Made by a program: the position numbers and the translations under genes. Of a DNA stretch of 64,000 nucleotides, positions 8,102-16,357 are shown piece by piece. The notes under the pieces were generated by a model that had not been told where the DNA came from, did not search any database, and saw only the letters and a list, made by a program, of their open reading frames with translations. The DNA is taken from contig NZ_CP078069.1 of assembly GCF_019195435.1 (NCBI RefSeq), positions 2,728,001 through 2,792,000 on the forward strand. The letters run 5' to 3'. The DNA comes from Comamonas sp. NLF-1-9. GTDB taxonomy: Bacteria > Pseudomonadota > Gammaproteobacteria > Burkholderiales > Burkholderiaceae_C. The first letter of the stretch is position 1, and the number at the start of each line of letters is the position of its first letter.

Positions 8102-11100
8102 TCAGGCCGCAACCAGGCGGCCCGCGTTCCTGAACAGCTCGTACAGGCGTTCGCGGTGGATGGGGATTTCATCCACCCGCACGCCGCTGGCGTTGTAGAT
8201 GGCGTTGGCGACGGCGGGCGCGCTGCCGAACATGGTGTTCTCGCCAAAACCCTTGACGCCGTAGGCGCCCGACTCGTCCAGCGCCGATTGCACGAAGATC
8301 GGATCGATCGCGGGGTAGTCGAGCGAAGTCAGAGGCATCAGCCCAAGGTATTCGGGGTTCACCGGTATGCCGGTGTTCGGATCGAGGATCAGCCCCTCGG
8401 TCATGCCGTAGCCCAGGCTCATGATGCCGCCGCCATAGGCCTGGCCTTCGGCGCCGGTGAGGTAGAGCACGCGGCCAATGTCGCTGGCGATGACCAGCCT
8501 GAGCACCCGCACGCGGGCGGTGGCCATGTCCACTTCGACATCGGCGAAGGTGGCTCCCCAGGCGGCCGCTCTGGGGTCAAAAATATAGCGCCCCACGCCG
8601 ACCACACCGCCTTTGGCGACCAGTTCGCGCGCGCGTTGCTCGGTGCGCGGATTGAGCTTCATGGGCGGGTGCTCGTCCACCTTGCCCGTTCCCACGTCGA
8701 GATTGGGATGCACGTCCTGCTCCGGATCAAAGTAGGGCGTGAAGTCGGTGCGCGGGGCGCTGCGACGCGCAATGGCGCGAAAGTCCTCGTCGATGCCGCC
8801 CGGCCCGGTGACGTGGCCCTCGTGGACTTGCAGCACCTCGGGCTGCACCTGGTGCTCGCTTGCCACCTGCAGCTTGAGCTGGCGGATCAGGTCCTGCGCG
8901 GCGTTGTAGCCCGCCTTGCCGTCGCAGTAGCAGCTGCGCGAGGCGTCCGTCACGAACACCCAGGCATCACGGTGGCTGTCGCCCCAGCTCACGTCGAGTT
9001 GCTCGCGCGGGATATCCAGCGCCTGGGCAACAATGGCGGCAATTCCGGTATGCGCCGATTGCCCCATGTTGCCCGTGCCTATGGGCAGGTGCACATGACC
9101 GTTGGGGTCCAGCCAGATCAAGCCGTCGCTGGGCTGGCGGCCCGAGTGCTGGATGCTGCCGTACATGCCCAGGCCGCGGCGCATGCGGCCGGTTTTCCCG
9201 TCCGGCGCACTGCGCTTGTCCCATCCTATGGATGCGGCGCCGCGACGCAGGCAGGATTCGGCGTCGAACTTGCCCGCCTTGCTGACCACGCCCTGCTGCA
9301 TCCACTTCTGCCCCGGGCGCTTGATGTTGTTCAACAGAAAGTCCACCGGATCCATGCCGCTTGCCTGCGCCGCCTTGTCCAGGTGCACGCCCAGGACAAA
9401 CGCGCCCTGCGGTCCGCCAAAGCCGCGGAATTCGCCCGCAACCGGCGTGGTGGTGAACACTGCCGAGCCCTTGTAGTGCGCGGCGGGGACGGAGACGGCG
9501 TCAAACATGAGTTCGAAGGCCGACTGCAACTCCGGCGCGCCGGCGGACGCGTAACCGCCAGCGGCCATGATGGCGCTGCATTCCAGCGCGGTGAGCTTGC
9601 CGTCCTTCACGCCGGTCTTGAGGTCGAAGACCGCGCCGTCGCCCGTGTCCTCGGCATAGGTCAGCTCGTTGTTGGTGTATTCGATGCGCACCGGACGACC
9701 GCCGCCCACCTTGCGGGCAAGCGTGGCCGCAATCGCCTGGTACAGCGGCTTGCCCAGGGTGTCGGTGCACTTGCCGCCAAAGCCGCCGCCGATGTTCTCG
9801 CAGACGATGCGCAGCTTCTCCGGCGGGATCTTCAGCGCGCGCGAGATCTGCTCCTGCGCATTGAACACGCTCTGCTGGGAATCCCACAAAGTAAGGTGTT
9901 CGCCCTTCCAGAGGGCGGTGCAGCAGTGCGGCTCTATCGGCATGTGGCATTGCTGCCCCACGACGTAGTGGCCGGTGATGGTGTGCTCGGCCGCAGCGAA
10001 CCCCTGTGCGAGATCACCGTCGGTGTAGCCGTCGGATTCAAACGTCGGCTGGTCGGCCTTCTGCGGTCCGCCCAGGCCCGACACCGGCCCGCCCGGGTGC
10101 AGCGCGTCGTTGCCCGAGCGCAGATTCTCTTCGGGGTCCAGGTACAGCGGCAGCAGCTTCCAGCGGACACGGATGCGCCGCAGCGCCTCCTCGGCGGTGT
10201 ATTCGTCTTCCGCGGCGACGGCGGCGACCGCGTCGCCCGGATAGCGCGCGTGCTGGTTCAGGAAGTGGCGGTCGTTGTCGATCTGCGGCACGTCCTTCCA
10301 GGTGATCATGCCGCGGTAACCGGCGAGCTGGCGCGCCTGACTGTCATCGACCGACAGCGCCAGCGCATGCGGCGTAGGGCTGCGCAGCACCTTGGCATAG
10401 AGCGGCTTCTGGAAGGGGTCGCTGGGATGAAAACCGAAATCGCCCGCGTACATCGCCCGCCCCGTCGCCTTGGCATAGGCGTCCAGCGCCGGACCGCGTT
10501 GGCCCAGATGCCTGAACTGTGCCGCGTCGGGCGCGCCGTGCAGGCTGCCCGGCGCCGATTCGATCGACTCGTGCATGGGTAGTGCAAGCCCCGCCTTCAG
10601 CGGAATGAATTCGGGCGCTTCGCTGGCCAGCCCCTTGCTGGCGGCGGACAAGATGGCCTGCACCTCGTGCGGGTAGTTCCCGCAGCGGCACAGCACGCCG
10701 GAGATGGCAAACCGTACCTCATCGGGCGTGGGCGCCGGATTCTTGTTCAGCAGCGCCGTGCCCGCCATGATCATGGCCGATGAGCACATGCCGCACTGGC
10801 TGCCCATGTGGTCCACAAAGCCCTGCTGTACCGGGCTGAGCTGTCCGTTCTTCTCCAGCCCCTCGATGGTGGTGATCTCGTGGCCGGCCGCGTCATGGGC
10901 CAGCATCAGGCAGGAATAGACCGGCTCGCCGTCGAGCAGCACGGTGCACGCGCCGCATTGACCCAGGTTGCAGCCCTTCTTGGTGCCCGTGAGCCCAAGG
11001 TCTTCGCGCAGCGCGAGCAGCAGACTGCGCTGGCCCGCAAGGTTCAGATGCACGCTCTGGCCATTGAGATTGAGCTCAAGCGCGCTCTGGGCCCCGGGCG

Positions 11101-11299
11101 CGCCGACACTCAGCAGTTGCTGTTGTTCGAGGCGCTGGCGCTCTGCGTTCAGCGCGGCCATCTTGCCCGCGCCCACAAGGCCGGCGATGCCCAGCGCGCC
11201 GCCGGCCGCACCCTGGAAGAAGTGGCGCCGTGAAGGGCTTGCAAGCCGTTCTTGCGAATCGGACTCGTCCGTGTCGTGGTGTAGCTGATCAACCATCAT
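8102..11299 (-). CDS. Fused [2Fe-2S]/molybdopterin subunit of Tat-exported molybdenum hydroxylase
   Basis: One chain of 1065 residues combining the small iron-sulfur and large molybdenum subunits of a xanthine dehydrogenase/aldehyde oxidase-type hydroxylase. A Tat signal (SRRHFFQGAAGG, then a hydrophobic run) sits at residues 20-45. A plant-type [2Fe-2S] domain follows (GCNLGQCGACTVLLDG), then a second all-helical [2Fe-2S] domain (QCGMCSSAMIMAG ... GVLCRCGNYP). From about residue 265 come the aldehyde oxidase a/b hammerhead and molybdopterin domains, with GGGFGGK, RGFGGPQ and the probable catalytic Glu in VKGFGEN near the C terminus. The two adjacent ATGs at 11299 and 11296 are both possible starts; GGGA lies upstream. 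The substrate is unknown. These parts are normally separate genes in bacteria, as in PaoABC. Confidence 0.9.
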   Translation of the reverse strand: MMVDQLHHDTDESDSQERLASPSRRHFFQGAAGGALGIAGLVGAGKMAALNAERQRLEQQQLLSVGAPGAQSALELNLNGQSVHLNLAGQRSLLLALREDLGLTGTKKGCNLGQCGACTVLLDGEPVYSCLMLAHDAAGHEITTIEGLEKNGQLSPVQQGFVDHMGSQCGMCSSAMIMAGTALLNKNPAPTPDEVRFAISGVLCRCGNYPHEVQAILSAASKGLASEAPEFIPLKAGLALPMHESIESAPGSLHGAPDAAQFRHLGQRGPALDAYAKATGRAMYAGDFGFHPSDPFQKPLYAKVLRSPTPHALALSVDDSQARQLAGYRGMITWKDVPQIDNDRHFLNQHARYPGDAVAAVAAEDEYTAEEALRRIRVRWKLLPLYLDPEENLRSGNDALHPGGPVSGLGGPQKADQPTFESDGYTDGDLAQGFAAAEHTITGHYVVGQQCHMPIEPHCCTALWKGEHLTLWDSQQSVFNAQEQISRALKIPPEKLRIVCENIGGGFGGKCTDTLGKPLYQAIAATLARKVGGGRPVRIEYTNNELTYAEDTGDGAVFDLKTGVKDGKLTALECSAIMAAGGYASAGAPELQSAFELMFDAVSVPAAHYKGSAVFTTTPVAGEFRGFGGPQGAFVLGVHLDKAAQASGMDPVDFLLNNIKRPGQKWMQQGVVSKAGKFDAESCLRRGAASIGWDKRSAPDGKTGRMRRGLGMYGSIQHSGRQPSDGLIWLDPNGHVHLPIGTGNMGQSAHTGIAAIVAQALDIPREQLDVSWGDSHRDAWVFVTDASRSCYCDGKAGYNAAQDLIRQLKLQVASEHQVQPEVLQVHEGHVTGPGGIDEDFRAIARRSAPRTDFTPYFDPEQDVHPNLDVGTGKVDEHPPMKLNPRTEQRARELVAKGGVVGVGRYIFDPRAAAWGATFADVEVDMATARVRVLRLVIASDIGRVLYLTGAEGQAYGGGIMSLGYGMTEGLILDPNTGIPVNPEYLGLMPLTSLDYPAIDPIFVQSALDESGAYGVKGFGENTMFGSAPAVANAIYNASGVRVDEIPIHRERLYELFRNAGRLVAA

Positions 11300-11345
11300 G
11301 AATATCCCAATGCCTTGCCGCAATCGCAGGCCTGCCCGGCCTGGT

Positions 11346-12152
11346 TCAGGGCTTCCACTTCCTCCAGTCGTGTTCGCGCACAAACGCCTGGCGCGGCATC
11401 GTCCCGGTGACCATGGAGCGCAGCTTGGCGCGCCGCGCGCCCAGCAGCCGCATGTAGACATGGCCGCAGATGGCCGCGAGAAGGAGGAAGGCAAAGCTGT
11501 CGTGAAACAGCCGCTGCAGGCGCATGGTGTCGCCCGAGAAGGTGGTGAAGAGCTCCGAGCTGAGGAACATGACGATGCCGGTCACGATCATCACCGCCGC
11601 CGTGAGGATCAGGAACAGGTGGTAGAGCTTCTGGAACACGTTGAACTTGCCGTGCTTGGGCAGGGCGGCGTCGGCCCCGAGGTAAAAGCGCACGCGCTGG
11701 CGGAAGTCTTCGCCGTCGCCGCGGTGAAACAGCATGTGGTGCAAGCCGGTGTCAAAGATCGCGAACAGGATGTGCAGCGCCACGAACACGATGAACAGCC
11801 AGCCGAGCACCACGTGCACGGTCAGCCAGGAGACGCCGAGCGTGTCGCGGATGGCGAACAGCGCGCCAGGGAAGAAAAACGTGGCCCCCGAGAGCAGGAG
11901 CAAGACGATGATGAGAAAAATGCCCCAGTGGTAGGCGCGCCCGCCCAGCTTGAAGCGCACGAAGGAGTTTGCCTCGGCGGGCGGCAGCGCCCCCTGGGCG
12001 GCGTAGTGCGGCCGGCGCAGCGCGCGGCGCAGCAGGTGATAGCCGATGAATGCCAATACCAGAAACAGGAGCGCCACTCCCACCTGCCACGCCAATTGCT
12101 GGGAAAGGGGCGCATTGCCGTAGTAGTCGCGCGCCTGCTTGAAAAACCACAT
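11346..12152 (-). CDS. Formate-dehydrogenase-gamma-type cytochrome b subunit
   Basis: Integral membrane diheme cytochrome b of 268 residues, resembling the gamma subunit of formate dehydrogenase. Five hydrophobic segments are visible: one N-terminal (about 18-40), then four with candidate heme histidines (AYHWGIFL, WLTVHVVLGW / ALHILFA, LYHLFLIL, RLFHDSFAF / ICGHVYMR). The C terminus SMVTGTMPRQAFVREHDW matches the family ending. The start is set by AAGGAGGA eight bases ahead of ATG 12152; an in-frame ATG at 12212 lacks this. It is the first gene of the operon and lies 46 bases before the fused molybdenum gene. Its likely job is to pass electrons from the exported enzyme to the quinone pool. 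The pairing with a hydroxylase rather than a formate dehydrogenase is unusual. Confidence 0.88.
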   Translation of the reverse strand: MWFFKQARDYYGNAPLSQQLAWQVGVALLFLVLAFIGYHLLRRALRRPHYAAQGALPPAEANSFVRFKLGGRAYHWGIFLIIVLLLLSGATFFFPGALFAIRDTLGVSWLTVHVVLGWLFIVFVALHILFAIFDTGLHHMLFHRGDGEDFRQRVRFYLGADAALPKHGKFNVFQKLYHLFLILTAAVMIVTGIVMFLSSELFTTFSGDTMRLQRLFHDSFAFLLLAAICGHVYMRLLGARRAKLRSMVTGTMPRQAFVREHDWRKWKP

Positions 12153-12611
12153 CGCGCCGTCCTCCTTGTGAACGAAATCGCATTGCTTGCCAAACCATGT
12201 GGGTGCGGGCAATTGCCGTGCCCCATGGGGCAGTTTTGCGGCGCGAAGAAATATTGCGCGTGAATGGGAGCTGTGGAATCCGCGGCAGGCAACAGACAGA
12301 ATCTTGAATGCGCTTGCACCCCGCGCCGCAGGTCAATGACCATAGGCCGGTGAATTTTTCAATACCGCCGTTGCGAAAAATACATCAGCGCAATGGTCAA
12401 GTTATTTTCGCGCCATTTGCGATTCACGCGCGAAGGTACAAAAAATGCCACGTTTGACTCGGCGATATTCGGGCGCGTGTTTGTCGCGCTTTTGGCGGTG
12501 CCGAATGATTTTCTGGTGAGGCTGTTTGCACGCAGGCGCATTCATGTCAGCGCCAGCGCGTGGAAATGGCTATTCCCGCTGAAGAATGGCCCGCCATCAC
12601 CGCGCGCCGCC
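12153..12611. other. AT-richer intergenic region upstream of the molybdenum hydroxylase operon
   Basis: 459 bases without a convincing gene, clearly AT-richer than the surroundings, between alkA and the cytochrome b gene (both minus strand). It should hold the operon's promoter. A perfect palindrome GCCCCATGGGGC lies near 12219-12230, within 80 bases of the operon's first codon, and could be a regulator site. A 60-codon open frame at 12359-12541 was considered and not accepted. Confidence 0.5.
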
Positions 12612-13223
12612 TCATTCCGTATCCAGACTGCGCCACAAATACCACGAGGCGACCGAGCGGTAAGGCTTCCAGGCCTGTGCCGCCTGCGCCAGTTCGGCGT
12701 CCGGTCCGAACAACTGGCGCACCGCGCGCAGCAGGCCGGCGTCGCCCAGGGCGAGCACGTCGGGGCGGCGCAGGCAGAAGATCAGGAACATCTGCGCGGT
12801 CCACTGGCCTATGCCCGGCAGTGCCACCAGGGTGGCGATGGCCTCGGCGTCCGGCGCCCGGCGCAGCGCCTGCAGATCGAGGCTTGAGTCGGCCACCCGC
12901 CGGGCGAGCTCGGTGAGGTAGCGCAGCTTGGGCGCGGACAGGCCGGCCGCGCGCAGCTCTTGCGGCGAGGCGGCAAGAAACTGCTCGGCGCTGAACGCGG
13001 GCAGCAGCGCGTGCACTCGCCGCCGGATGGTCGCCGCCGCCTGCGCCGACAACTGCTGGCCGATGATCGCGCCCGCCAGGGATTCGAAGGGCGCGAGCTC
13101 GCGCTCGGCCAGCGTGCATGCGCCGAAGCGCCCGATCAGCGCGTCCATCACCGGGCAGGCGCGGCGCAACTGCGCCTGAGCGGCGGCCAGGCTTTGTCGG
13201 GTGAGACGGGCAGGGGTGGGCAT
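12612..13223 (-). CDS. alkA: DNA-3-methyladenine glycosylase II (AlkA family)
   Basis: Base-excision repair glycosylase of 203 residues with the HhH-GPD fold, removing alkylated purines. AGAIIGQQLSAQAA near residue 52 starts the conserved core, and the helix-hairpin-helix LVALPGIGQWTAQMFLIF near 132-150 is followed by the catalytic Asp region (RRPDVLALGDAGLLRAV). It lacks the N-terminal AlkA domain of E. coli (282 residues), so it is the short form common in many bacteria. ATG at 13223 starts the protein. It is transcribed away from the riboswitch-controlled exporter gene and shows no operon partner. Confidence 0.9.
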   Translation of the reverse strand: MPTPARLTRQSLAAAQAQLRRACPVMDALIGRFGACTLAERELAPFESLAGAIIGQQLSAQAAATIRRRVHALLPAFSAEQFLAASPQELRAAGLSAPKLRYLTELARRVADSSLDLQALRRAPDAEAIATLVALPGIGQWTAQMFLIFCLRRPDVLALGDAGLLRAVRQLFGPDAELAQAAQAWKPYRSVASWYLWRSLDTE

Positions 13224-13281
13224 GATGGTTTTGTGGGGGTGCAGCGACCGAACCGGGCCGGCGAGGGCCGAGGTTACACTC

Positions 13282-13450
13282 GCGCGGTCATTGGGGAGTA
13301 GCCGCGCTGCCCTTGGGGAAAGTGGTTGACGTCAACATCCTTGGCCCGCAGGTCATGGCGTCAGCGGTGCGTCACCTGGCAAGACCTTTGACTGCCGCGC
13401 ATCCACCCTGGCCGGAGGTGCGCGGCGGTCAATCGTCCTTGATCCGGCCC
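13282..13450 (+). promoter_or_regulatory. yybP-ykoY manganese riboswitch leader
   Basis: The conserved elements of the yybP-ykoY Mn2+ aptamer are present in order: TTGGGGAGTAGCCG (13291-13304), GACGTCAACATCC (13328-13340) and GGCAAGACCTTTGACTG (13378-13394). P1 is 13282-13290 (GCGCGGTCA) with 13389-13400. Downstream, GCCGCGCA (13394-13401) can instead pair perfectly with TGCGCGGC (13419-13426), which takes the 3' strand of P1. GGCCGGA (13410-13416) pairs with TCCGGCC (13443-13449) just before the GGGA ribosome site. These exclusive stems look like the expression platform. The next gene is a UPF0016 exporter, a classic target of this riboswitch. Confidence 0.88.
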
Positions 13451-13460
13451 GGGAATGTGC

Positions 13461-14039
13461 ATGGAAGCTTTCCTCGTCTCCACCGGGGTGGTGGCGCTGG
13501 CTGAAATCGGCGACAAGACCCAGTTGCTCGCCTTCATTCTGGCCGCGCGTTTCAAGAAGCCTCTGCCCATCATTGCGGGCATCCTCGCGGCCACGCTGAT
13601 CAACCACGGTCTGGCCGGCGCGCTGGGCGCCTGGATCACCGCCACGGTGGACCCCGGCGTGTTGCGCTGGGTGCTGGGCCTGTCCTTTCTTGCGATGGCA
13701 CTCTGGACCCTGGTGCCCGACAAGATGGACGATGAAGAGGCCGCGGTCGCGCAGCGCCTCGGGGTGTTCGGCGCCACGCTCGTCACCTTCTTCCTGGCCG
13801 AAATGGGCGACAAGACGCAGATTGCCACCGTGGCCATGGCCGCGCACTACGGGCTGCCGCTGCTGGTGGTGCTGGGCACGACGCTGGGCATGCTGATCGC
13901 CGATGTGCCCGCGGTATTCCTGGGCGACAAGCTGGCCGGCAAGATCCCGATGAAGCTGGTGCACGGCCTTGCGGCGGCGGTGTTTGCCGCACTGGGCGTG
14001 GCAACGCTGCTGGGCGTGGGCGCGGGCTGGGGGCTTTGA
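13461..14039 (+). CDS. UPF0016/GDT1-family Mn2+ (Ca2+) exporter
   Basis: Membrane cation exporter of 192 residues (TMEM165/GDT1, MneA-like), expelling manganese or calcium in exchange for protons. The two hallmark repeats are visible: ALAEIGDKTQLLAF near residues 11-24 and FLAEMGDKTQIAT near 115-127, each in a hydrophobic hairpin, giving about six membrane helices. ATG at 13461 is preferred because GGGA lies six bases upstream; ATG at 13455 would touch that site. Control by the upstream manganese riboswitch supports a manganese efflux role. No other gene appears to share the transcript. Confidence 0.93.
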   Translation: MEAFLVSTGVVALAEIGDKTQLLAFILAARFKKPLPIIAGILAATLINHGLAGALGAWITATVDPGVLRWVLGLSFLAMALWTLVPDKMDDEEAAVAQRLGVFGATLVTFFLAEMGDKTQIATVAMAAHYGLPLLVVLGTTLGMLIADVPAVFLGDKLAGKIPMKLVHGLAAAVFAALGVATLLGVGAGWGL

Positions 14040-14107
14040 AGCGGGCTTGCAGCGCAGCGCAGCCCCGGGCGAAGCCGCACTGTCCTGGCATGGCTGGCAA
14101 GGCCCTG

Positions 14108-14857
14108 TCAGTCGGCCGGCGCCGCTCGTTCGCTCACCTTGCGGCGCACGTCCAGGTGGATCACGTCCCAGACGGCTGCGTCCTGCGCGGGGCGCACCAG
14201 CACGCGGCAGCAGTCGCCCGCCAGGCGCAGCGCGGTCGCGGGGCTGCTCAGCGGGGTGCGGCGCGGGTGCAGCAGGCCGGGCTGGGCCAGGCCTTCGCCC
14301 ATGCGGTAGTCGTGCACCAGGCCGTCGAAGACTGGCTCGGCCCGGGGGTCGTAGGACAGCTCCCAGAGCTCCGCAAGCTCGGTGAAGGCGACGATGAAGC
14401 TGCGCCGCGCCGGCATGTCCAGCAACTGCAGCACGCCCGAGGGCTGACGGCCGTCGAGCCGCTGCACCGGCAGGCGCTTGATGGCTTGCAGCTCGGTGTC
14501 GTAGACCTGCAACTCGGCGCGCCGACTGCTGGCGGCCAGCAGCCAGCGTCCGTCCGAGGACAGGGCAAGCTGCTCCCAAGCCCCGCCCTCGCTCTGCTGC
14601 GCCAGCAGCTGCAGCGTGCAGCCGTCCAGCGCCAGGATGTGGCCAGACTGGCTCAACGCATAGTGGCGCCTGCCGTCCGCACTGCTTTGCCCGCTTGCCG
14701 CGAGCCAGGGCTGCGGCGCATCGGCGCTGGCCTGCGCCGGCGTGCGGCAGGCGGGCGCGGCCCAGGTGGCCAGCGGCAGGCATGGCAGGGCGCACAGCGC
14801 AAGCTGGCGCGCCAGGCGCGAGAGGCAAGGGAACATGCGAAGAACGGCTGCAAGCAT
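14108..14857 (-). CDS. Secreted cytochrome d1-like propeller protein, short form
   Basis: A protein of about 249 residues with a signal peptide (hydrophobic LALCALPCLPLATWA then APAC). The C-terminal two thirds resemble blades of the cytochrome cd1/NirF d1 beta-propeller: ALSQSGHILALDG, LQVYDTELQAIKRL, SFIVAFTELAELWELSYDP and VFDGLVHDYRMGEGL followed by LHPRRTPL. A full d1 domain has about 400 residues and eight blades, so this is a partial propeller. No heme c motif (CxxCH) is seen and no nir gene lies nearby. ATG 14857 or 14836 may be the start; neither has a good ribosome site. It is divergent from the DUF2868 gene. Function unknown. Confidence 0.65.
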   Translation of the reverse strand: MLAAVLRMFPCLSRLARQLALCALPCLPLATWAAPACRTPAQASADAPQPWLAASGQSSADGRRHYALSQSGHILALDGCTLQLLAQQSEGGAWEQLALSSDGRWLLAASSRRAELQVYDTELQAIKRLPVQRLDGRQPSGVLQLLDMPARRSFIVAFTELAELWELSYDPRAEPVFDGLVHDYRMGEGLAQPGLLHPRRTPLSSPATALRLAGDCCRVLVRPAQDAAVWDVIHLDVRRKVSERAAPAD

Positions 14858-14920
14858 GCGAGCGTGCTTTGTACCAGAGCGGCGGCGCCGGGCGCGCTCT
14901 GCCGATAATCGGCGCCAACC

Positions 14921-16357
14921 ATGGACAGCCGCCCCCCGCACCCCGCTGGCGACGTACCATCGCGGTCTGCACTGCAGACGGCGGTGATCGTGCGGGCGAT
15001 CGAGCGCATCGAGCGCGCCGGCGCGCTCGACGACGGCGCCGAACTGCGCCAGGCCTGGGCCGGCGGCGGCACGCACGCCGAGCAGGTGGCGCAGCGCGCC
15101 TGGCTGCTGGGCGAGCGCCTGGGCCTGCCGCAGGAGCTCGCGCGCTGGCGCGCCTGGGGCCGGCCCGTGGTGCTGCTGCTGGCGGTGCTGCTGGCGCTGG
15201 CCGGCCTGGCCGCGGCGCGCAGCGTGCTCACGCCCGAGCGCAGCATCAACGCGGTGGCGGCCTTCGTCACGCTGCTCGGGCTGCATCTGGTGACGCTGCT
15301 GCTCTGGCTGCTGGGGCTGGCCTGGTCGGCGCGCGGGGCGGCGCCCTCGGGGCCGGGTCTGTCGCTCGGTCACTGGGCGGTGGCGGCCAGTGCGCGCCTG
15401 GCGTCGCGGCGCGCTGGGCATGCGCAGCAGCTCTGGCAGGCGCTGGCCGGCGTACTGGGGCGCGAGCGGCTCTGGCCCTGGCTTGGCGGCATGCTCGGCC
15501 ACGGCATCTGGACGCTGTCGCTCGCCCTCACCTGGCTGGTGCTGGTCTTTGCCTTCGCCTTTCAGTCCTACCAGCTGACCTGGGAGACCACGATACTCAG
15601 CCCGGGCTTCTTCGAAGCCTTCGTGCGTAGCACCGGCGCCCTGCCCGCACTGCTGGGCTGGCCGGTGCCCGGCAGCGAGGCGGTGCTTGCCGCCGGCCGC
15701 GGCACGCCCGCGAGCGCGGCCGGCCAGCACGCCTGGGCGATGTGGCTGCTGGCCTGCGTGCTGTTTTATGGCATCTTGCCGCGGCTGGTGCTGGCGCTGT
15801 GGAGCTGGCGGCGCTGGCGCCGCGCCACGGCCCGGCTGCAGCCCGTGGACATGGCCGACCCCGGCGTGCAGGCGCTGGTGCGCCGGCTGCAGGCGCTTGA
15901 GCCGCCGCCTCAGGTGCTGGATCCTGAGCGCGGCGCCGCCGCCCCGGAGCCGCTGCACGAGGCCAGCGGCGCAGCGCCGGGCACGGGCGCGCCGCTGGTA
16001 GTGGGCTTTGAGTTGCGCCCCGAGCAGCCCTGGCCGCTGCCCGAGCTGGCGCGGCTGGGCAACGAGCGCCTCGACGGCAGCAGCGAGCAGCGTGAGCGCT
16101 TCTTCGCCCGGCTGAGGGCCGAGCGCCCGGGCGCCCTGCTCTGGGTCGTGCACGCCAGCGCGAGCCCGGACCGGGGCAGCGGCCGGCTGCTGCGCGAGGC
16201 CGGCCAGCAAGCAGGGCGCATGGCCTTGTGGCCGCTGGGCGAGGCCGGCCGCGAGCGTTGGCAGGCCTGGCTGCAATCTGAAGGTTTTTCGGCTGTAACG
16301 CTCGTGGATCAAGCGCAAAGAGCTATCGATTGGATAGCGCAAGGGGAGTGCGCATGA
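14921..16357 (+). CDS. DUF2868 membrane protein
   Basis: A 478-residue protein recognised as DUF2868. It has a soluble N-terminal part with a leucine-rich helical segment, two or three hydrophobic helices near residues 84-145, further hydrophobic segments near 200-220 and 275-300, and a soluble C-terminal domain rich in Ala, Arg and Glu. Its function is not established. The stop codon overlaps the ATG of the following DUF3482 GTPase, so the two are made together. The last ~22 codons come from a dispersed hairpin repeat (16285-16339), meaning the native C terminus may have been replaced or extended. Confidence 0.85.
   Translation: MDSRPPHPAGDVPSRSALQTAVIVRAIERIERAGALDDGAELRQAWAGGGTHAEQVAQRAWLLGERLGLPQELARWRAWGRPVVLLLAVLLALAGLAAARSVLTPERSINAVAAFVTLLGLHLVTLLLWLLGLAWSARGAAPSGPGLSLGHWAVAASARLASRRAGHAQQLWQALAGVLGRERLWPWLGGMLGHGIWTLSLALTWLVLVFAFAFQSYQLTWETTILSPGFFEAFVRSTGALPALLGWPVPGSEAVLAAGRGTPASAAGQHAWAMWLLACVLFYGILPRLVLALWSWRRWRRATARLQPVDMADPGVQALVRRLQALEPPPQVLDPERGAAAPEPLHEASGAAPGTGAPLVVGFELRPEQPWPLPELARLGNERLDGSSEQRERFFARLRAERPGALLWVVHASASPDRGSGRLLREAGQQAGRMALWPLGEAGRERWQAWLQSEGFSAVTLVDQAQRAIDWIAQGECA
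16285..16339 (+). repeat. Dispersed hairpin repeat, copy A (in DUF2868 gene)
   Basis: Member of the family with core CGGCT-n3-CGCT...AAGCGC...AGCTATC. Here it is read in frame as the C terminus of the DUF2868 protein (from GFSAVTL to IDWIAQ). Confidence 0.65.

Noticed and set aside
8075..10582. Long open frame on the plus strand opposite the molybdenum hydroxylase gene (835 codons)
   Set aside because: It is antisense to a clear gene, is His/Arg/Ala-rich in a way typical of high-GC shadow frames, and matches no family.
12359..12541. 60-codon frame in the AT-richer gap upstream of the cytochrome b gene
   Set aside because: No ribosome site, no family resemblance and base composition unlike neighbouring genes.
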